Origin: an uncultured Actinomycetes bacterium
GTDB lineage: Bacteria > Actinomycetota > Thermoleophilia > Solirubrobacterales > Solirubrobacteraceae
NCBI GenBank assembly: GCA_937888775.1
Contig: CALAQT010000555.1
Span: forward strand, 1 to 23,028
Reading direction: 5' to 3'
DNA length: 23,028 nucleotides
Part shown: piece by piece, positions 1 through 6,773 of the stretch
Layout: each line of letters opens with the position of its first letter
Position numbering within the stretch: the stretch's first letter is position 1
The notes under the pieces: generated by a model
Database searches by the model: none
What the model saw: the letters and a program-made list of their open reading frames with translations, nothing else
Told to the model about the DNA's origin: nothing
Position numbers and translations under genes: made by a program

Positions 1-141
1 GCGCGAGCCTGAGGCGGCTTCGCTGCCCTGAGCACGGGGTGCTCGTCGAGGGTGTCCCGTTCGCGGAGGGACATCGCGCTGCACGTGTGCCTGGTCGATC
101 CCCATCTGTTGCAGCGTGGCGTTGTTTGACCGATCCGTCAT
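1..141 (-). CDS. Possible partial gene running off the left edge
   Basis: An ATG at 141 is preceded on the minus strand by a strong ribosome binding site (GGAGGAGC, 143-150). The frame stays open to the window edge and begins MTDRSNNATLQQMGIDQAHV. Codon third positions are G/C-rich for about the first 24 codons and then drop. From about position 74 a frame one base away (ATG at 74, MSLRERDTLDEHPVLRAAKP) has the coding-like composition instead. This could be one gene with a frameshift near 74, or a real gene that starts at 74 without an obvious ribosome binding site. I do not recognise the product. Three copies of a 10-base repeat sit directly upstream of the ribosome binding site. Confidence 0.35.
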   Translation of the reverse strand, partial: MTDRSNNATLQQMGIDQAHVQRDVPPRTGHPRRAPRAQGSEAASGSR

Positions 142-150
142 TGCTCCTCC

Positions 151-180
151 ACTTCCCAAAACTTCCCAAAACTTCCCACT
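151..180. repeat. 10-base direct repeat, three copies
   Basis: The unit ACTTCCCAAA occurs twice exactly and a third time with the last two bases changed, head to tail. On the minus strand it reads TTTGGGAAGT and lies immediately upstream of the ribosome binding site of the possible minus-strand gene starting at 141. One helical-turn spacing and this position fit an operator or a leader element, but that is inference. Confidence 0.6.
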
Positions 181-189
181 CGACGAGCA

Positions 190-205
190 TCTCGACGAAT
201 CGAGA
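190..205. other. Short hairpin with UUCG loop on minus strand
   Basis: TCTCGA (190-195) and TCGAGA (200-205) pair around a four-base loop, which reads TTCG on the minus strand, a stabilising tetraloop. It lies just upstream of the 10-base repeats, so it would fall in the leader or promoter region of the possible gene starting at 141. There is no adjacent T-run, so it does not look like an intrinsic terminator. Confidence 0.35.
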
Positions 206-678
206 GACCTGCAGCGGCAACCGTCAACGATGCGTGTCACCAACCCAGCAAGCCTGCCTCGGTTCCGCGCCTTGGGCGGTCGCGTCGGCGAGCGCGGGTG
301 CTATCCATCTAAGCTCTTATGGACGTCACGGTTCTGAGATTCCCTGTCGGCGCACGCCGAAACTGGCCACCCGCTGGTGACCAGCTGCCCAGTCCTCCTT
401 CGCTGCCGAGTCCTGCGGGAGCGCCCCGGACTTTGGGCGCTGCTCTTTAGACATTGCCGTTCGCGACGATGCGCGACGGCTTAGCTCCGTTCACCTTACT
501 GCCGTGACCGGCCATTCGGTCTAAGGGCCAAGCTAGATCCGTCCGATCAGACGGGGCGTGTGGGATCCCATCGCCAATTCTCCCACGAAACGATCTACCA
601 CAGACCGGCGAACCTCGACGTCGACCGCGCGACTGGCCTAAACCTTCACAGCGCGAAGATTTACTTCTTGAGCAAACC
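206..678. other. Stretch without a recognisable gene
   Basis: No reading frame here shows convincing codon bias or a recognisable protein. A small inverted repeat, CCGTC/GACGG, spans 539-554. I see no clear promoter for the gene that starts at 679. Confidence 0.4.
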
Positions 679-981
679 GTGCCGCTGACTCTGACCGATT
701 ACCGTGTCGGAAAGGCCACTCGCCGCGGTGTGCCGATCAAGCAACGGGTGTACCCCGTTGTAACCGCGGTGTCAGGTGCGGAAGTCGAGCGGTGTGTCGG
801 GATACGGAGAGGCCCTCGGCTCACCGAATGGTTGCGTAACGAGCGCACCGGCGGCCGACTCATCTGCACAACCGATGGCAGAATGCAAAGCCTGATTGTT
901 TACCCGGATGGACGGCGCGAGAGGATGTATGTTTGGGAGGGTGACCAGGTACCTCGTGCGCGTGGCCGGGTAAGTAGGTAA
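679..981 (+). CDS. Hypothetical protein, 100 residues
   Basis: A GTG-initiated frame gives a basic protein beginning MPLTLTDYRVGKATRRGVPI and ending with an Arg-rich tail. I do not recognise a family. The central part (about residues 50-90) contains RTGGRLICTTDGRMQSLIVY, which alternates polar and hydrophobic residues as in a small beta-rich fold. There is no signal peptide or membrane segment. No good ribosome binding site precedes the GTG, so the start is uncertain and the gene may be a fragment. It converges on the small membrane-protein gene at 1068-1301, with a terminator hairpin between them. Confidence 0.45.
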   Translation: MPLTLTDYRVGKATRRGVPIKQRVYPVVTAVSGAEVERCVGIRRGPRLTEWLRNERTGGRLICTTDGRMQSLIVYPDGRRERMYVWEGDQVPRARGRVSR

Positions 982-1021
982 CGACCGGGGGAGTCGATTC
1001 AACAATTGTTGAATGAGACGC

Positions 1022-1046
1022 AAAACGCCCCGGACTTGCCGGGGCG
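1022..1046 (-). terminator. Intrinsic terminator for the minus-strand gene at 1068-1301
   Basis: CGCCCCGG (1026-1033) and CCGGGGCG (1039-1046) form a perfect 8-bp G/C stem around a 5-base loop. On the minus strand the stem is followed at once by TTTTG. This is the usual layout of a Rho-independent terminator for a gene arriving from the right, and the small membrane-protein gene ends 22 bases upstream. On the plus strand there is no T-run after the stem, so any effect on the gene ending at 981 would be weaker. Confidence 0.75.
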
Positions 1047-1067
1047 CCTTGTGGGATGTGTGCGGCG

Positions 1068-1301
1068 CTATCTGCGGTTGCTGTACTTAGCCTGCGGCGG
1101 TGCAACATCAGGTGCTTGGTGGCTGCGTGGAGGCCCTGCAGCGCACCTGAGGGCGATTGTGAGCGCCCCCAGTCCTAGCCAGACCCACGGTCCCGCCGCG
1201 CCGAGCAGCAAGATAAGTGACACGAGCGCCAGCCCCCACCAAACCAACTCGCCAACGGCATGGTGCAACCTCGGGCAGCACACGAGGATTGCACCGAGCA
1301 A
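1068..1301 (-). CDS. Small integral membrane protein, 77 residues
   Basis: The predicted protein has two hydrophobic segments at about residues 19-35 (WWGLALVSLILLLGAAG) and 38-52 (WVWLGLGALTIALRC), followed by a polar, Pro/Arg-containing tail. This gives a two-span inner-membrane protein with a short loop between the helices. I do not recognise a family. The case for a real gene is the clear membrane topology plus the well-formed terminator placed directly downstream on the same strand. No neighbour suggests a function. Confidence 0.6.
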   Translation of the reverse strand: MLGAILVCCPRLHHAVGELVWWGLALVSLILLLGAAGPWVWLGLGALTIALRCAAGPPRSHQAPDVAPPQAKYSNRR

Positions 1302-1526
1302 GAGACGCCGATCATAGTAGTTGGACCGAATTGTAGCGCTCGGACCTCGGCGCGCTGAGGGTACGTCAGCAGCAGGCGCTCAGGCTCTCTATGCGGCCGT
1401 TTGCGGCCCTCGGCCCGGTGCCTCCCGGCCCGTAGACGGGGATTCCGGGACAGCATCCCACGGGTGCTCAAAAATGGGACTTTGAGGGGCCATCCGGCCC
1501 CGGTTTTACTGGGCTCAAAACGCCTT

Positions 1527-1558
1527 AGTGCTCTGGCTCGGAAGTTCGCCGACGTATT
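1527..1558. repeat. IS630 left terminal inverted repeat
   Basis: Begins AGTGCTCTGGCTCGGAAG and pairs with the reverse complement of 2768-2799. The same end sequence is found at the outer edge of the IS fragment ending at 6731. Confidence 0.8.
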
Positions 1559-1562
1559 CGGG

Positions 1563-2540
1563 TTAGGCGGCTTGGGCGGCGGGCCGGTCGAGTCGTTCGG
1601 CGAGGTGGTCGAGATCAGCGCGCGTGAACTTCCACTCGAACGGTTGGGCGATCTGCTCGTAGCGGCGACCGAACGCGAGTAGTTGCTGTTCGAGGTTGGC
1701 GAGGTTCGGGAAGTCGTTGGGGGTGAGGACCTTGCGTTGGACGATCGAGAAGTAGATTTCGGCCTGGTTGAGCCAGCTGGCGTGGACGGGGGTGTGCACG
1801 AGGATCAGGTTCTTGTATCTGCCTTGGAGGCGTTTGATCGATTTCTTGGCGCGGTGCGCGGAGCCGTTGTCGACGATCACGAACACGCGTCGGGCTTTGC
1901 TGTACGGCTCGACGCTCATGAACTGCTCGACGAGCTTGTCGAACGGGACGATCCCGTCCTTGTCGTCACACCGATCGAACAGCTTCGCGCGGCGTGCGTC
2001 CCAGGCGGCGAAGTAGCACAGCGCGCCGCGTCTTTCGTACTCGTGCTCGACGCGTTGCCCGCGCTTGACGCCGGGCGTGGCGGGCAGCGTCGCGTGTGTG
2101 CGATGCCGGGCTTGGATAGAGGGTTTCTCGTCGCAGCAGACGACGTAGTCGCCGGGGTGCAGCAGCTCGCCTTCCCACCGGCCGGCGTAGAGGTCGAGGA
2201 TCCGACCGGCCTTCTCTGTGAAGCCAGGGTCGCGGGGGAAGATCCAGGAGCGGTACTGCCACGGCTTGATCGCGTCCTCTGAGAGCCAGCGCCAGATCGT
2301 GATCCCAGAGATCTGCTCGCAGATCCCGCGAACGACGGCCTCGCGCGCGAGCTCTGAGGATGACCAGCGCGCCAGCGGCAGCTCGCAATCGGCGGGCCGC
2401 TCGCATGCGAGGCGGATCACCTCAGCGCGTACCTGAGGGGGGAAAAGTCGGCGGTCTGCCGCGCCGGGGTCGGTCTTCCAGGCCGGCGAGGCGATGCTCG
2501 AAGAACCGCTTGCGCCACTGCGACACGACATCACGCCCAC
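1563..2540 (-). CDS. IS630 transposase, catalytic frame (orfB)
   Basis: This frame carries the RNase H-like DDE catalytic domain that cuts and joins IS ends. Numbering from the ATG at 2540, the likely catalytic acids are D137 (CCDEKPSIQ), D224 (FVIVDNGSAH) and E261 (WLNQAEIYFS). Only the part from about residue 30 onward (RRLFPPQVRAEV) is homologous coding sequence; residues before that overlap orfA in the wrong frame. The full transposase therefore needs a frame change at the T4C6 run around 2437-2446. The C-terminal 86 residues are identical in translation to the fragment at 6438-6695, so the two copies separated recently. Confidence 0.85.
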   Translation of the reverse strand: MGVMSCRSGASGSSSIASPAWKTDPGAADRRLFPPQVRAEVIRLACERPADCELPLARWSSSELAREAVVRGICEQISGITIWRWLSEDAIKPWQYRSWIFPRDPGFTEKAGRILDLYAGRWEGELLHPGDYVVCCDEKPSIQARHRTHATLPATPGVKRGQRVEHEYERRGALCYFAAWDARRAKLFDRCDDKDGIVPFDKLVEQFMSVEPYSKARRVFVIVDNGSAHRAKKSIKRLQGRYKNLILVHTPVHASWLNQAEIYFSIVQRKVLTPNDFPNLANLEQQLLAFGRRYEQIAQPFEWKFTRADLDHLAERLDRPAAQAA

Positions 2541-2709
2541 ACCGCAACCGGGCGGCGATCTGATCGTTCCGCAGGCCGTCAGCAGCCATCAACACCATCT
2601 GAGCCCTCATCACCTGCCAATACGGCAACGTATACGAACGCGCCAGCGACACCAACACCGCGCGCTCCTCGTCGGTCAACTCGATCCGATACGGGCTGTG
2701 CCTCGGCAT
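2422..2709 (-). CDS. IS630 transposase, N-terminal frame (orfA)
   Basis: The frame encodes the DNA-binding part of an IS630 transposase. It begins MPRHSPYRIELTDEERAVL, followed by a helix-turn-helix around AADGLRNDQIAARLRCGRD (about residues 38-56) and the linker GLEDRPRRGRPPTFPP that normally joins the HTH to the catalytic domain. I chose the ATG at 2709, which has GGGA a few bases upstream and fits family N-termini, over the longer ATG at 2745. The frame runs out just after a TTTTCCCCCC run, and the family sequence continues in the other frame. Confidence 0.85.
   Translation of the reverse strand: MPRHSPYRIELTDEERAVLVSLARSYTLPYWQVMRAQMVLMAADGLRNDQIAARLRCGRDVVSQWRKRFFEHRLAGLEDRPRRGRPPTFPPSGTR
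2437..2446 (-). promoter_or_regulatory. Probable frameshift or slippage site in the IS630 transposase
   Basis: On the minus strand the run TTTTCCCCCC lies exactly where the orfA linker (RPPTFPP) and the orfB start (RRLFPPQ) read the same bases in two frames. By my reading the productive change is +1. Two-frame transposases joined by programmed frameshifting or transcriptional slippage are known in this family; a simple indel would look the same here. Confidence 0.55.
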
Positions 2710-2767
2710 CAACGTCCCTTCACGAGACGACAAGATGCCACACACGCTACGGTCAGACTCGGACGCT

Positions 2768-2799
2768 AATACGTCGCCTTACTTACGAAGAGGAGCACT
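2768..2799. repeat. IS630 right terminal inverted repeat
   Basis: Read on the minus strand it begins AGTGCTCCTCTTCGTAAG and matches the left end at 24 of 32 positions. It is followed outward by TA, the expected target duplication. Confidence 0.8.
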
Positions 2800-2896
2800 T
2801 AGCTTAGAGGCGCATCAAGCGGATGTCCCGGGACAGCGCGACCCAGCTCGTGAGGACCGGGTCAACTCCGGGCGCCGAGGCGTACTCTTGACCCGA

Positions 2897-3112
2897 ATGA
2901 GACCGGCGCCCGGAGAGTGGGATTCGCGACGCCTCGCCGCGACGGCTGCGGATCGCGCAAACACAGCCGAGAAGCTGCGGGCGGTGTTCGAGAAGCGACT
3001 GAGGGACTTGGGCTATAGCTCGCTGGCGATCGCGCACGCGTTCAGCACGCTGATCGGCCCGGGTACAGTCGAGGAGGCGCTCGCCGAGCTCGCCGAGAAT
3101 GCGCGGCGCTAG
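2897..3112 (+). CDS. Hypothetical protein, 71 residues
   Basis: The protein starts MRPAPGEWDSRRLAATAADR and is predicted to be mostly helical, with a run of Ala, Glu, Leu and Arg (AEKLRAVFEKRLRDLGYSS) and an acidic C-terminus (VEEALAELAENARR). I do not recognise a family. I preferred the ATG at 2897 to the longer frame from 2735 because the longer one starts inside the IS630 end. The next gene begins 6 bases after this stop codon on the same strand, so the two are probably co-transcribed. Confidence 0.5.
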   Translation: MRPAPGEWDSRRLAATAADRANTAEKLRAVFEKRLRDLGYSSLAIAHAFSTLIGPGTVEEALAELAENARR

Positions 3113-3118
3113 CGGCTC

Positions 3119-3487
3119 ATGCCGGTCCCGCTCGACTTCGATATCGTCGAACGCGAGCCAGGCTTGCCGGTCGGGCACGCGCTCACGATCACCGGGGTAG
3201 TGCGTGAAGCGCGCGGTATCCGCATCACTTACCAGATTCAGCCGCCCGTCCCGTCGCGGGCGGACCGACCGCACGTCGAGGCGCAAGACGATTGTGGCCA
3301 GGGGTACCGCGGTCTCGGGCAGTCGGTGGGTCTCGGCCGATCTCGTGACCGCACGATCACATTGGGTTCCTTCGTCGTGCCGCGTCCACAGCCACATGCT
3401 TCGCTTCTGCGGGTGCGCATGAGCTGGTCGGCGGGCGCCATCTCCCTGTGGGAGCGCCCAGCGCATGAATTGCGGATCACGCTCTGA
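3119..3487 (+). CDS. Hypothetical protein, 122 residues, beta-rich
   Basis: The protein begins MPVPLDFDIVEREPGLPVGH and alternates short hydrophobic strands (ALTITGVVRE, IRITYQIQPP, TITLGSFVVP, LLRVRMSWSAG, HELRITL), which suggests an Ig-like or other beta-sandwich fold. It has no signal peptide or membrane helix and I do not recognise a specific family. It starts 6 bases after the preceding 71-residue gene, with which it probably forms a two-gene unit. A 7-bp inverted repeat (3512-3537) follows the stop codon. Confidence 0.55.
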   Translation: MPVPLDFDIVEREPGLPVGHALTITGVVREARGIRITYQIQPPVPSRADRPHVEAQDDCGQGYRGLGQSVGLGRSRDRTITLGSFVVPRPQPHASLLRVRMSWSAGAISLWERPAHELRITL

Positions 3488-3511
3488 GGTTACGTTTGAG
3501 CGATCGGCGGA

Positions 3512-3537
3512 AGGCAGGTTCAGCCGAAAGCCTGCCT
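3512..3537 (+). terminator. Weak candidate hairpin after the gene ending at 3487
   Basis: AGGCAGG (3512-3518) and CCTGCCT (3531-3537) pair perfectly around a 12-base loop, 25 bases after the stop codon. There is no T-run, so it may be a processing or transcript-end hairpin rather than an intrinsic terminator. Confidence 0.3.
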
Positions 3538-4395
3538 CACCTCTGGAGACGATGCGGGCAACCCTCAGGCCGAGGGAGCGAGTCCGAGCCAATTCTCATC
3601 CCGACGCTTGCCGCGCAGCAGGCTCAGCGCCCCGCCGTTCAGCCGGAAGAAGCGCTCCAGCTCAAGCGGCGACGGATCAGGAGCGAACCGGCCGAAACGC
3701 GCGACCTGCTCCCCCGACAGAAACTCGACCGGCACCCGACCGTCGACCCTACCTGGCCGGACACGGCATCAGCACCCGACAACCCGCTCTTAGCACTAAA
3801 TCCTGTTCCGTTGGGAACGGCGGCCTGATTGGGCCCCACTGTGGCCCGCCGCGCCGGGGCCACTGCAAGTTGCCGCTCCTAGTTCCGTTCCCCCCCGGAC
3901 CCGAGGCTGGCGATGGTGGCCATGGCAGCTGCCTCCTAGGCGCCCCGCCACGAGCGGGCTCGCAGCGCACTAACGCGCTCTACCGACGACCCAGCGTCGT
4001 CACTCTGGACGGAGGCTATGCCTGGCCACCGCCCACGACCACCAGCGCCCCAGCACGGACCCCGCAACACACGCGACGATCTCGGCCGGGCCACGACCGC
4101 GCTCCCGAAGGGAGCGCCCCCCACGAGCGAGGCTCATACCCCACCCACGACCAACGCTCCAGCCTCCAGGCACGGCGGTATGAGGCTCGCTCGTTAATCC
4201 TCGCCGCGCGGTCCGTGCTGCCCTCTTCCAGGGCCTTCCCACATCTTTCCCACGTTCCGTTGGGTCCGCTCGGTCGCCCGCCGTCCCGCTCGACGATGGA
4301 ATCCGAGGCGCTAGAGCTCTCTGAAAACCCAGACACATCGACACGGCCTCTGATGCCATGTAACGCGGGAACGAGGATCGCGCACCTTAGAGATC
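3538..4395. other. About 860 bases without a recognisable gene
   Basis: Long open frames exist on both strands, but they are Pro/Arg/Ser-rich, overlap one another and lack consistent codon bias, as expected of shadow frames in GC-rich DNA. I see no transposase, recombinase or RNA-gene signature. The part next to the sigma factor should hold its promoter. A GGAAC resembling an ECF -35 box sits at 4368-4372, but it is too close to the start codon at 4396 to be convincing. Confidence 0.4.
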
Positions 4396-4965
4396 GTGAG
4401 CATCTTGACCGCCGATAAGAGATCCGTGGCCTCAGATCGATCACGAGCGGGGACATTCGAAGACCTGTATCGCGCGCACGTCGGCGCGGTGACCGGGTTC
4501 TTCGCTCGACGATCAAGCGATCCTCACGTGGTGGCCGATCTCACTTCCGAGACCTTCGTACGCGCGATCGCATCGATGCATACCTTCAAGGGCCTTGGGA
4601 CAGCCCGAGCTTGGCTGATCGCGATTGCGCGGGCCGTCTTCGCCCAGTACTGCGCCGAAATGGCGGACAATCGCGAGGCCATCAATCGTCTTGGCGGGCA
4701 AGTCGTGCTCGAAGAGGACGAGCTTGAGGATCTCGTCGAAAGGATTGATGCTCAGCAAGCCGGCCGCGACCTTCTAAAGCGCGCCGAATGCTTGTCCGAT
4801 CGAGAGCGCGACGCCCTGGAACTCGTCGACTACGCCGGCATGACTCCCCGGATCGCCGCGAGAGCGCTCGGAATCTCCCCTGGAACGCTCCGCGTTCGCC
4901 TGTTTCGCGCTCGAACGCGGTTGAGACAAAGCGGCTCGCCCAAACCGTATGAACGAAAGGAATGA
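4396..4965 (+). CDS. ECF-type RNA polymerase sigma-70 factor
   Basis: A 189-residue protein has the two-domain layout of extracytoplasmic-function sigma factors, which direct RNA polymerase to stress or surface-signal promoters. Region 2 spans about residues 21-88 (FEDLYRAHVGAVTGFFARRS, DLTSETFVRAI, ARAWLIAIARAVF). Region 4 spans about 130-177 and contains the helix-turn-helix LSDRERDALELVDYAGMT and IAARALGISPGTLRVRLFRA. The GTG at 4396 has only a poor ribosome binding site, and a second in-frame GTG at 4426 is possible. The stop overlaps the next gene start (ATGA at 4962-4965), which points to translational coupling with a partner membrane protein, the usual arrangement for a sigma factor and its anti-sigma regulator. 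Confidence 0.9.
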   Translation: MSILTADKRSVASDRSRAGTFEDLYRAHVGAVTGFFARRSSDPHVVADLTSETFVRAIASMHTFKGLGTARAWLIAIARAVFAQYCAEMADNREAINRLGGQVVLEEDELEDLVERIDAQQAGRDLLKRAECLSDRERDALELVDYAGMTPRIAARALGISPGTLRVRLFRARTRLRQSGSPKPYERKE

Positions 4966-4970
4966 AGATC

Positions 4971-5522
4971 GTGAGCGCCTTTCCCGACGGGCTGTGGCGG
5001 CACTTGACTGAGACCGAGGCCGCCGATCACATACGCCTTCCTTCTCCTAACGAACGGCGCCGCCTCACACGGCCCATAGTAGGCGTTGGCGCGGCGACCC
5101 TCCTGGTTGTCGTTGCGACGATGGCGCTTGTGTCCGGAATCACAACGACGATTAAGCCAGCGTACGCCCTTACAGTGACCCAGACGGGCTCGTTCACTCT
5201 CTCTCTCTTAGATGTCGCGCGTGGTGCACCGGCAGTGAACGCGAGGTTCGTCAAGCTCGGTATGCGCGAGACTGTCATCCCGGTTAGGAATGACTGCACC
5301 ATGGCGACTCCTCGACCTCTAACGGTAGGTATCACGGCAGCGAGTGAGACCATTACCGTTAATACGAAAGACATTCCTGACGGAGAGCACGGGTTCCTCG
5401 CCGCCAAGCAACTCCCTGACGGTAAGGTCTTGCTCGCCTCAGGCTGGACGAGTTCGCCGATCCCGCCCTGTCTCAATGACTTGATCGGCACCCGCCTTCC
5501 CACACCCACCCTCAAGAGGTAA
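4971..5522 (+). CDS. Single-span membrane protein, probable anti-sigma factor
   Basis: The protein has a short cytoplasmic N-terminus (about 35 residues), one membrane helix (about VGVGAATLLVVVATMALVSG) and an extracytoplasmic part of about 125 residues. That topology, and its position directly behind an ECF sigma gene, suggest it holds the sigma factor at the membrane until a signal arrives. I see no Cys/His zinc anti-sigma motif in the N-terminus, so the family is not proven. The ATG at 4962 overlaps the sigma stop, but the GTG at 4971 has AAAGGA at proper distance (4956-4961) and is my preferred start. Either start keeps the pair coupled. Confidence 0.65.
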   Translation: MSAFPDGLWRHLTETEAADHIRLPSPNERRRLTRPIVGVGAATLLVVVATMALVSGITTTIKPAYALTVTQTGSFTLSLLDVARGAPAVNARFVKLGMRETVIPVRNDCTMATPRPLTVGITAASETITVNTKDIPDGEHGFLAAKQLPDGKVLLASGWTSSPIPPCLNDLIGTRLPTPTLKR

Positions 5523-5579
5523 GCCTCGACCCGCTGTTGCGCGCCGTTGAATTTTGGCACGTTTGTGCCGTCGATCGCC

Positions 5580-5855
5580 GGGACGAGAGGGACGGGCACG
5601 AAGGAACGAAAGAAGGCGCCGGTCGTCCGGCAGCGGACCTCCAGGCGCCAAACCCCCGAGATCCAGGTGCCGCCACGAGGAATCGTGGCGCTGATGCTGC
5701 TCGCGATGCCAGGTCAGACACGAGCAGCGCGGGCACTGCAACCGGCGGCGGCGCAACGCGCCGCCCACGATGACTCGATCGGGCTCGAACTCGACCGAGC
5801 GGACCCATACCCCGGGCAGGAGCAACAGGCGAGAGAATCCGGCGCAGACGCGCAT
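5580..5855 (-). pseudogene. ISL3-type transposase, N-terminal fragment, frameshifted
   Basis: From the ATG at 5855 the frame reads MRVCAGFSRLLLLPG, then VRSVEFEPDRVIV, a CPRC zinc-finger half and WRHLDLG. This is the order seen at the start of ISL3-family transposases. At the GGGGG run complementary to 5653-5657 the family-like sequence moves to another frame (VWRLEVRCRTTGAFF) and then fades. There is no catalytic DDE domain downstream, so this is a short, dead remnant. It lies in reverse orientation right behind the anti-sigma gene and beside other IS debris. The assignment rests on motif order only. Confidence 0.65.
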
Positions 5856-5868
5856 GAGCAACGACCTC

Positions 5869-5912
5869 CAAGTTCGAACCGACAAGCAGCTCGAACCTAC
5901 GGTCGGAACTTG
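5869..5912. repeat. Inverted repeat upstream of the ISL3-like fragment
   Basis: CAAGTTC (5869-5875) and GAACTTG (5906-5912) pair, with further short pairing inside. The pair lies just upstream of the start of the ISL3-like fragment. It may be part of the old IS end or a leader structure. Confidence 0.35.
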
Positions 5913-6116
5913 TGCGCGTCTCCCCAACAACTCCGCACCGAGCGCAAAACGCCGTCTCAGCAGGGAAAGCCGCCGCCGAACGACCTCGCCTCACCTACGA
6001 TCATCCACGGAGCCGCCAAAAACCGCCCGCACCTCAGGCGAGAGCTCAAATCCGCGCAGCAGTAGTACTCGGCATCACCGCATCCACTACTCACAGAAAG
6101 CTAACGACTCGCGACA

Positions 6117-6435
6117 CTAGCAAGGATCAAGGAATCGGTCCTTGATGCACACGCCAGGCGTGTCTTCCGGCGGCACAATGGTTACCTGTCCCTTGTTGCC
6201 GTTGTTTTTCAGCCAGGTCCAGGTCGAGTACCACCGGTCATACGTCAAAGCGATTGAGACAGAATACTGGGTAACGCTGTACCAAAAGCCGGAACCGTAC
6301 GCACAGGCAGGCTGTCCAGCATAAATATTTATGGTACTCCACCCACCGGTGACAAGCTGAGCCATACAGGTTTGCATCTGCAGGTTCGTAAGCCGAACAC
6401 CACAATCTGTGCGAGCGGTGGCGTCGTACTCGATA
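6117..6435 (-). pseudogene. Truncated gene for a Cys-rich, probably secreted protein
   Basis: The C-terminal roughly 105 residues of a protein are encoded, ending KDRFLDPC. The segment has at least five Cys (TDCG, QTCM, PACAYG, GVCI, DPC) and is rich in Trp, Tyr, Ser and Thr, like an extracellular disulphide-bonded domain. The 5' part of the gene is missing: at 6435/6436 the sequence switches abruptly to the IS630 fragment. Base composition here is visibly lower in G+C (roughly half by eye) than the surroundings, which suggests transfer from another source. By chance the antisense of the IS fragment keeps the frame open up to an ATG at 6575, so a chimeric 152-residue protein is possible on paper. 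I do not recognise the family. Confidence 0.6.
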
Positions 6436-6731
6436 GCAGATACAAGAACCTGATCCTCGTGCACACCCCCGTCCACGCCAGCTGGCTCAACCAGGCCGAA
6501 ATCTACTTCTCGATCGTCCAACGCAAGGTCCTCACCCCCAACGACTTCCCGAACCTCGCCAACCTCGAACAGCAACTACTCGCGTTCGGTCGCCGCTACG
6601 AGCAGATCGCCCAACCGTTCGAGTGGAAGTTCACGCGCGCTGATCTCGACCACCTCGCCGAACGACTCGACCGGCCCGCCGCCCAAGCCGCCTAACCCGA
6701 ATACGTCGGCGAACTTCCGAGCCAGAGCACT
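6436..6731 (+). mobile_element. IS630 end fragment, same element as at 1527-2799
   Basis: This 296-base piece corresponds to 1527-1822 of the full copy in opposite orientation. It has one intact terminal repeat at 6700-6731, flanked by TA (6732-6733), and the other side is cut off inside the transposase gene. The encoded C-terminal 86 residues (from RYKNLILVHTPVHASW to AERLDRPAAQAA) equal those of the full copy. The cut joins directly to the truncated Cys-rich gene. Confidence 0.9.
6438..6695 (+). pseudogene. IS630 transposase C-terminal fragment
   Basis: The catalytic Glu (LNQAEIYFS) and everything C-terminal to it are retained, but both catalytic Asp residues and the DNA-binding half are gone, so no active transposase can be made. 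The frame upstream of 6438 (from an ATG at 6372) is unrelated sequence. Confidence 0.85.
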
Positions 6732-6742
6732 TAGGCAACCTC

Positions 6743-6758
6743 AAAAGGCGCTTTCGCC
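6743..6758 (-). terminator. Short intrinsic terminator after the HTH gene
   Basis: On the minus strand GGCG-AAAG-CGCC is followed by TTTTG, 16 bases after the stop codon of the gene at 6774-7007. The stem is only 4 bp, but position and T-run fit transcription end for the minus-strand block. Confidence 0.45.
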
Positions 6759-6773
6759 GCCGACCGGAGCAAA

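Larger units (their letters stand above)
1527..2799 (-). mobile_element. IS630-family insertion sequence, full length
   Basis: A 1273-base element is bounded by 32-base imperfect terminal inverted repeats (1527-1558 and 2768-2799, 24 of 32 positions matching by eye). Both start AGTGCTC on the inward-reading strand and share GCGACGTATT-like inner bases. It encodes an IS630-type DDE transposase in two overlapping frames. IS630 elements insert at and duplicate TA. The right end is flanked by TA (2800-2801), but the left flank is TT (1525-1526), so the left target base has changed or the ends have been through a rearrangement. An end fragment of the same element lies at 6436-6731. Confidence 0.9.

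Noticed and set aside
1683..2282. 199-codon plus-strand frame beginning MLFEVGEVREVV
   Set aside because: Antisense of the IS630 catalytic domain, whose DDE motifs are on the minus strand.
4368..4372. GGAAC as an autoregulatory ECF -35 box
   Set aside because: Only about 24 bases before the start codon, leaving no room for a -10 box and leader.
3465..4516. Long open frames on both strands (317 and 166 codons) between the 122-residue gene and the sigma factor
   Set aside because: Pro/Arg/Ser-rich translations with no domain, no good ribosome binding site and mutual overlap; typical shadow frames in GC-rich DNA.
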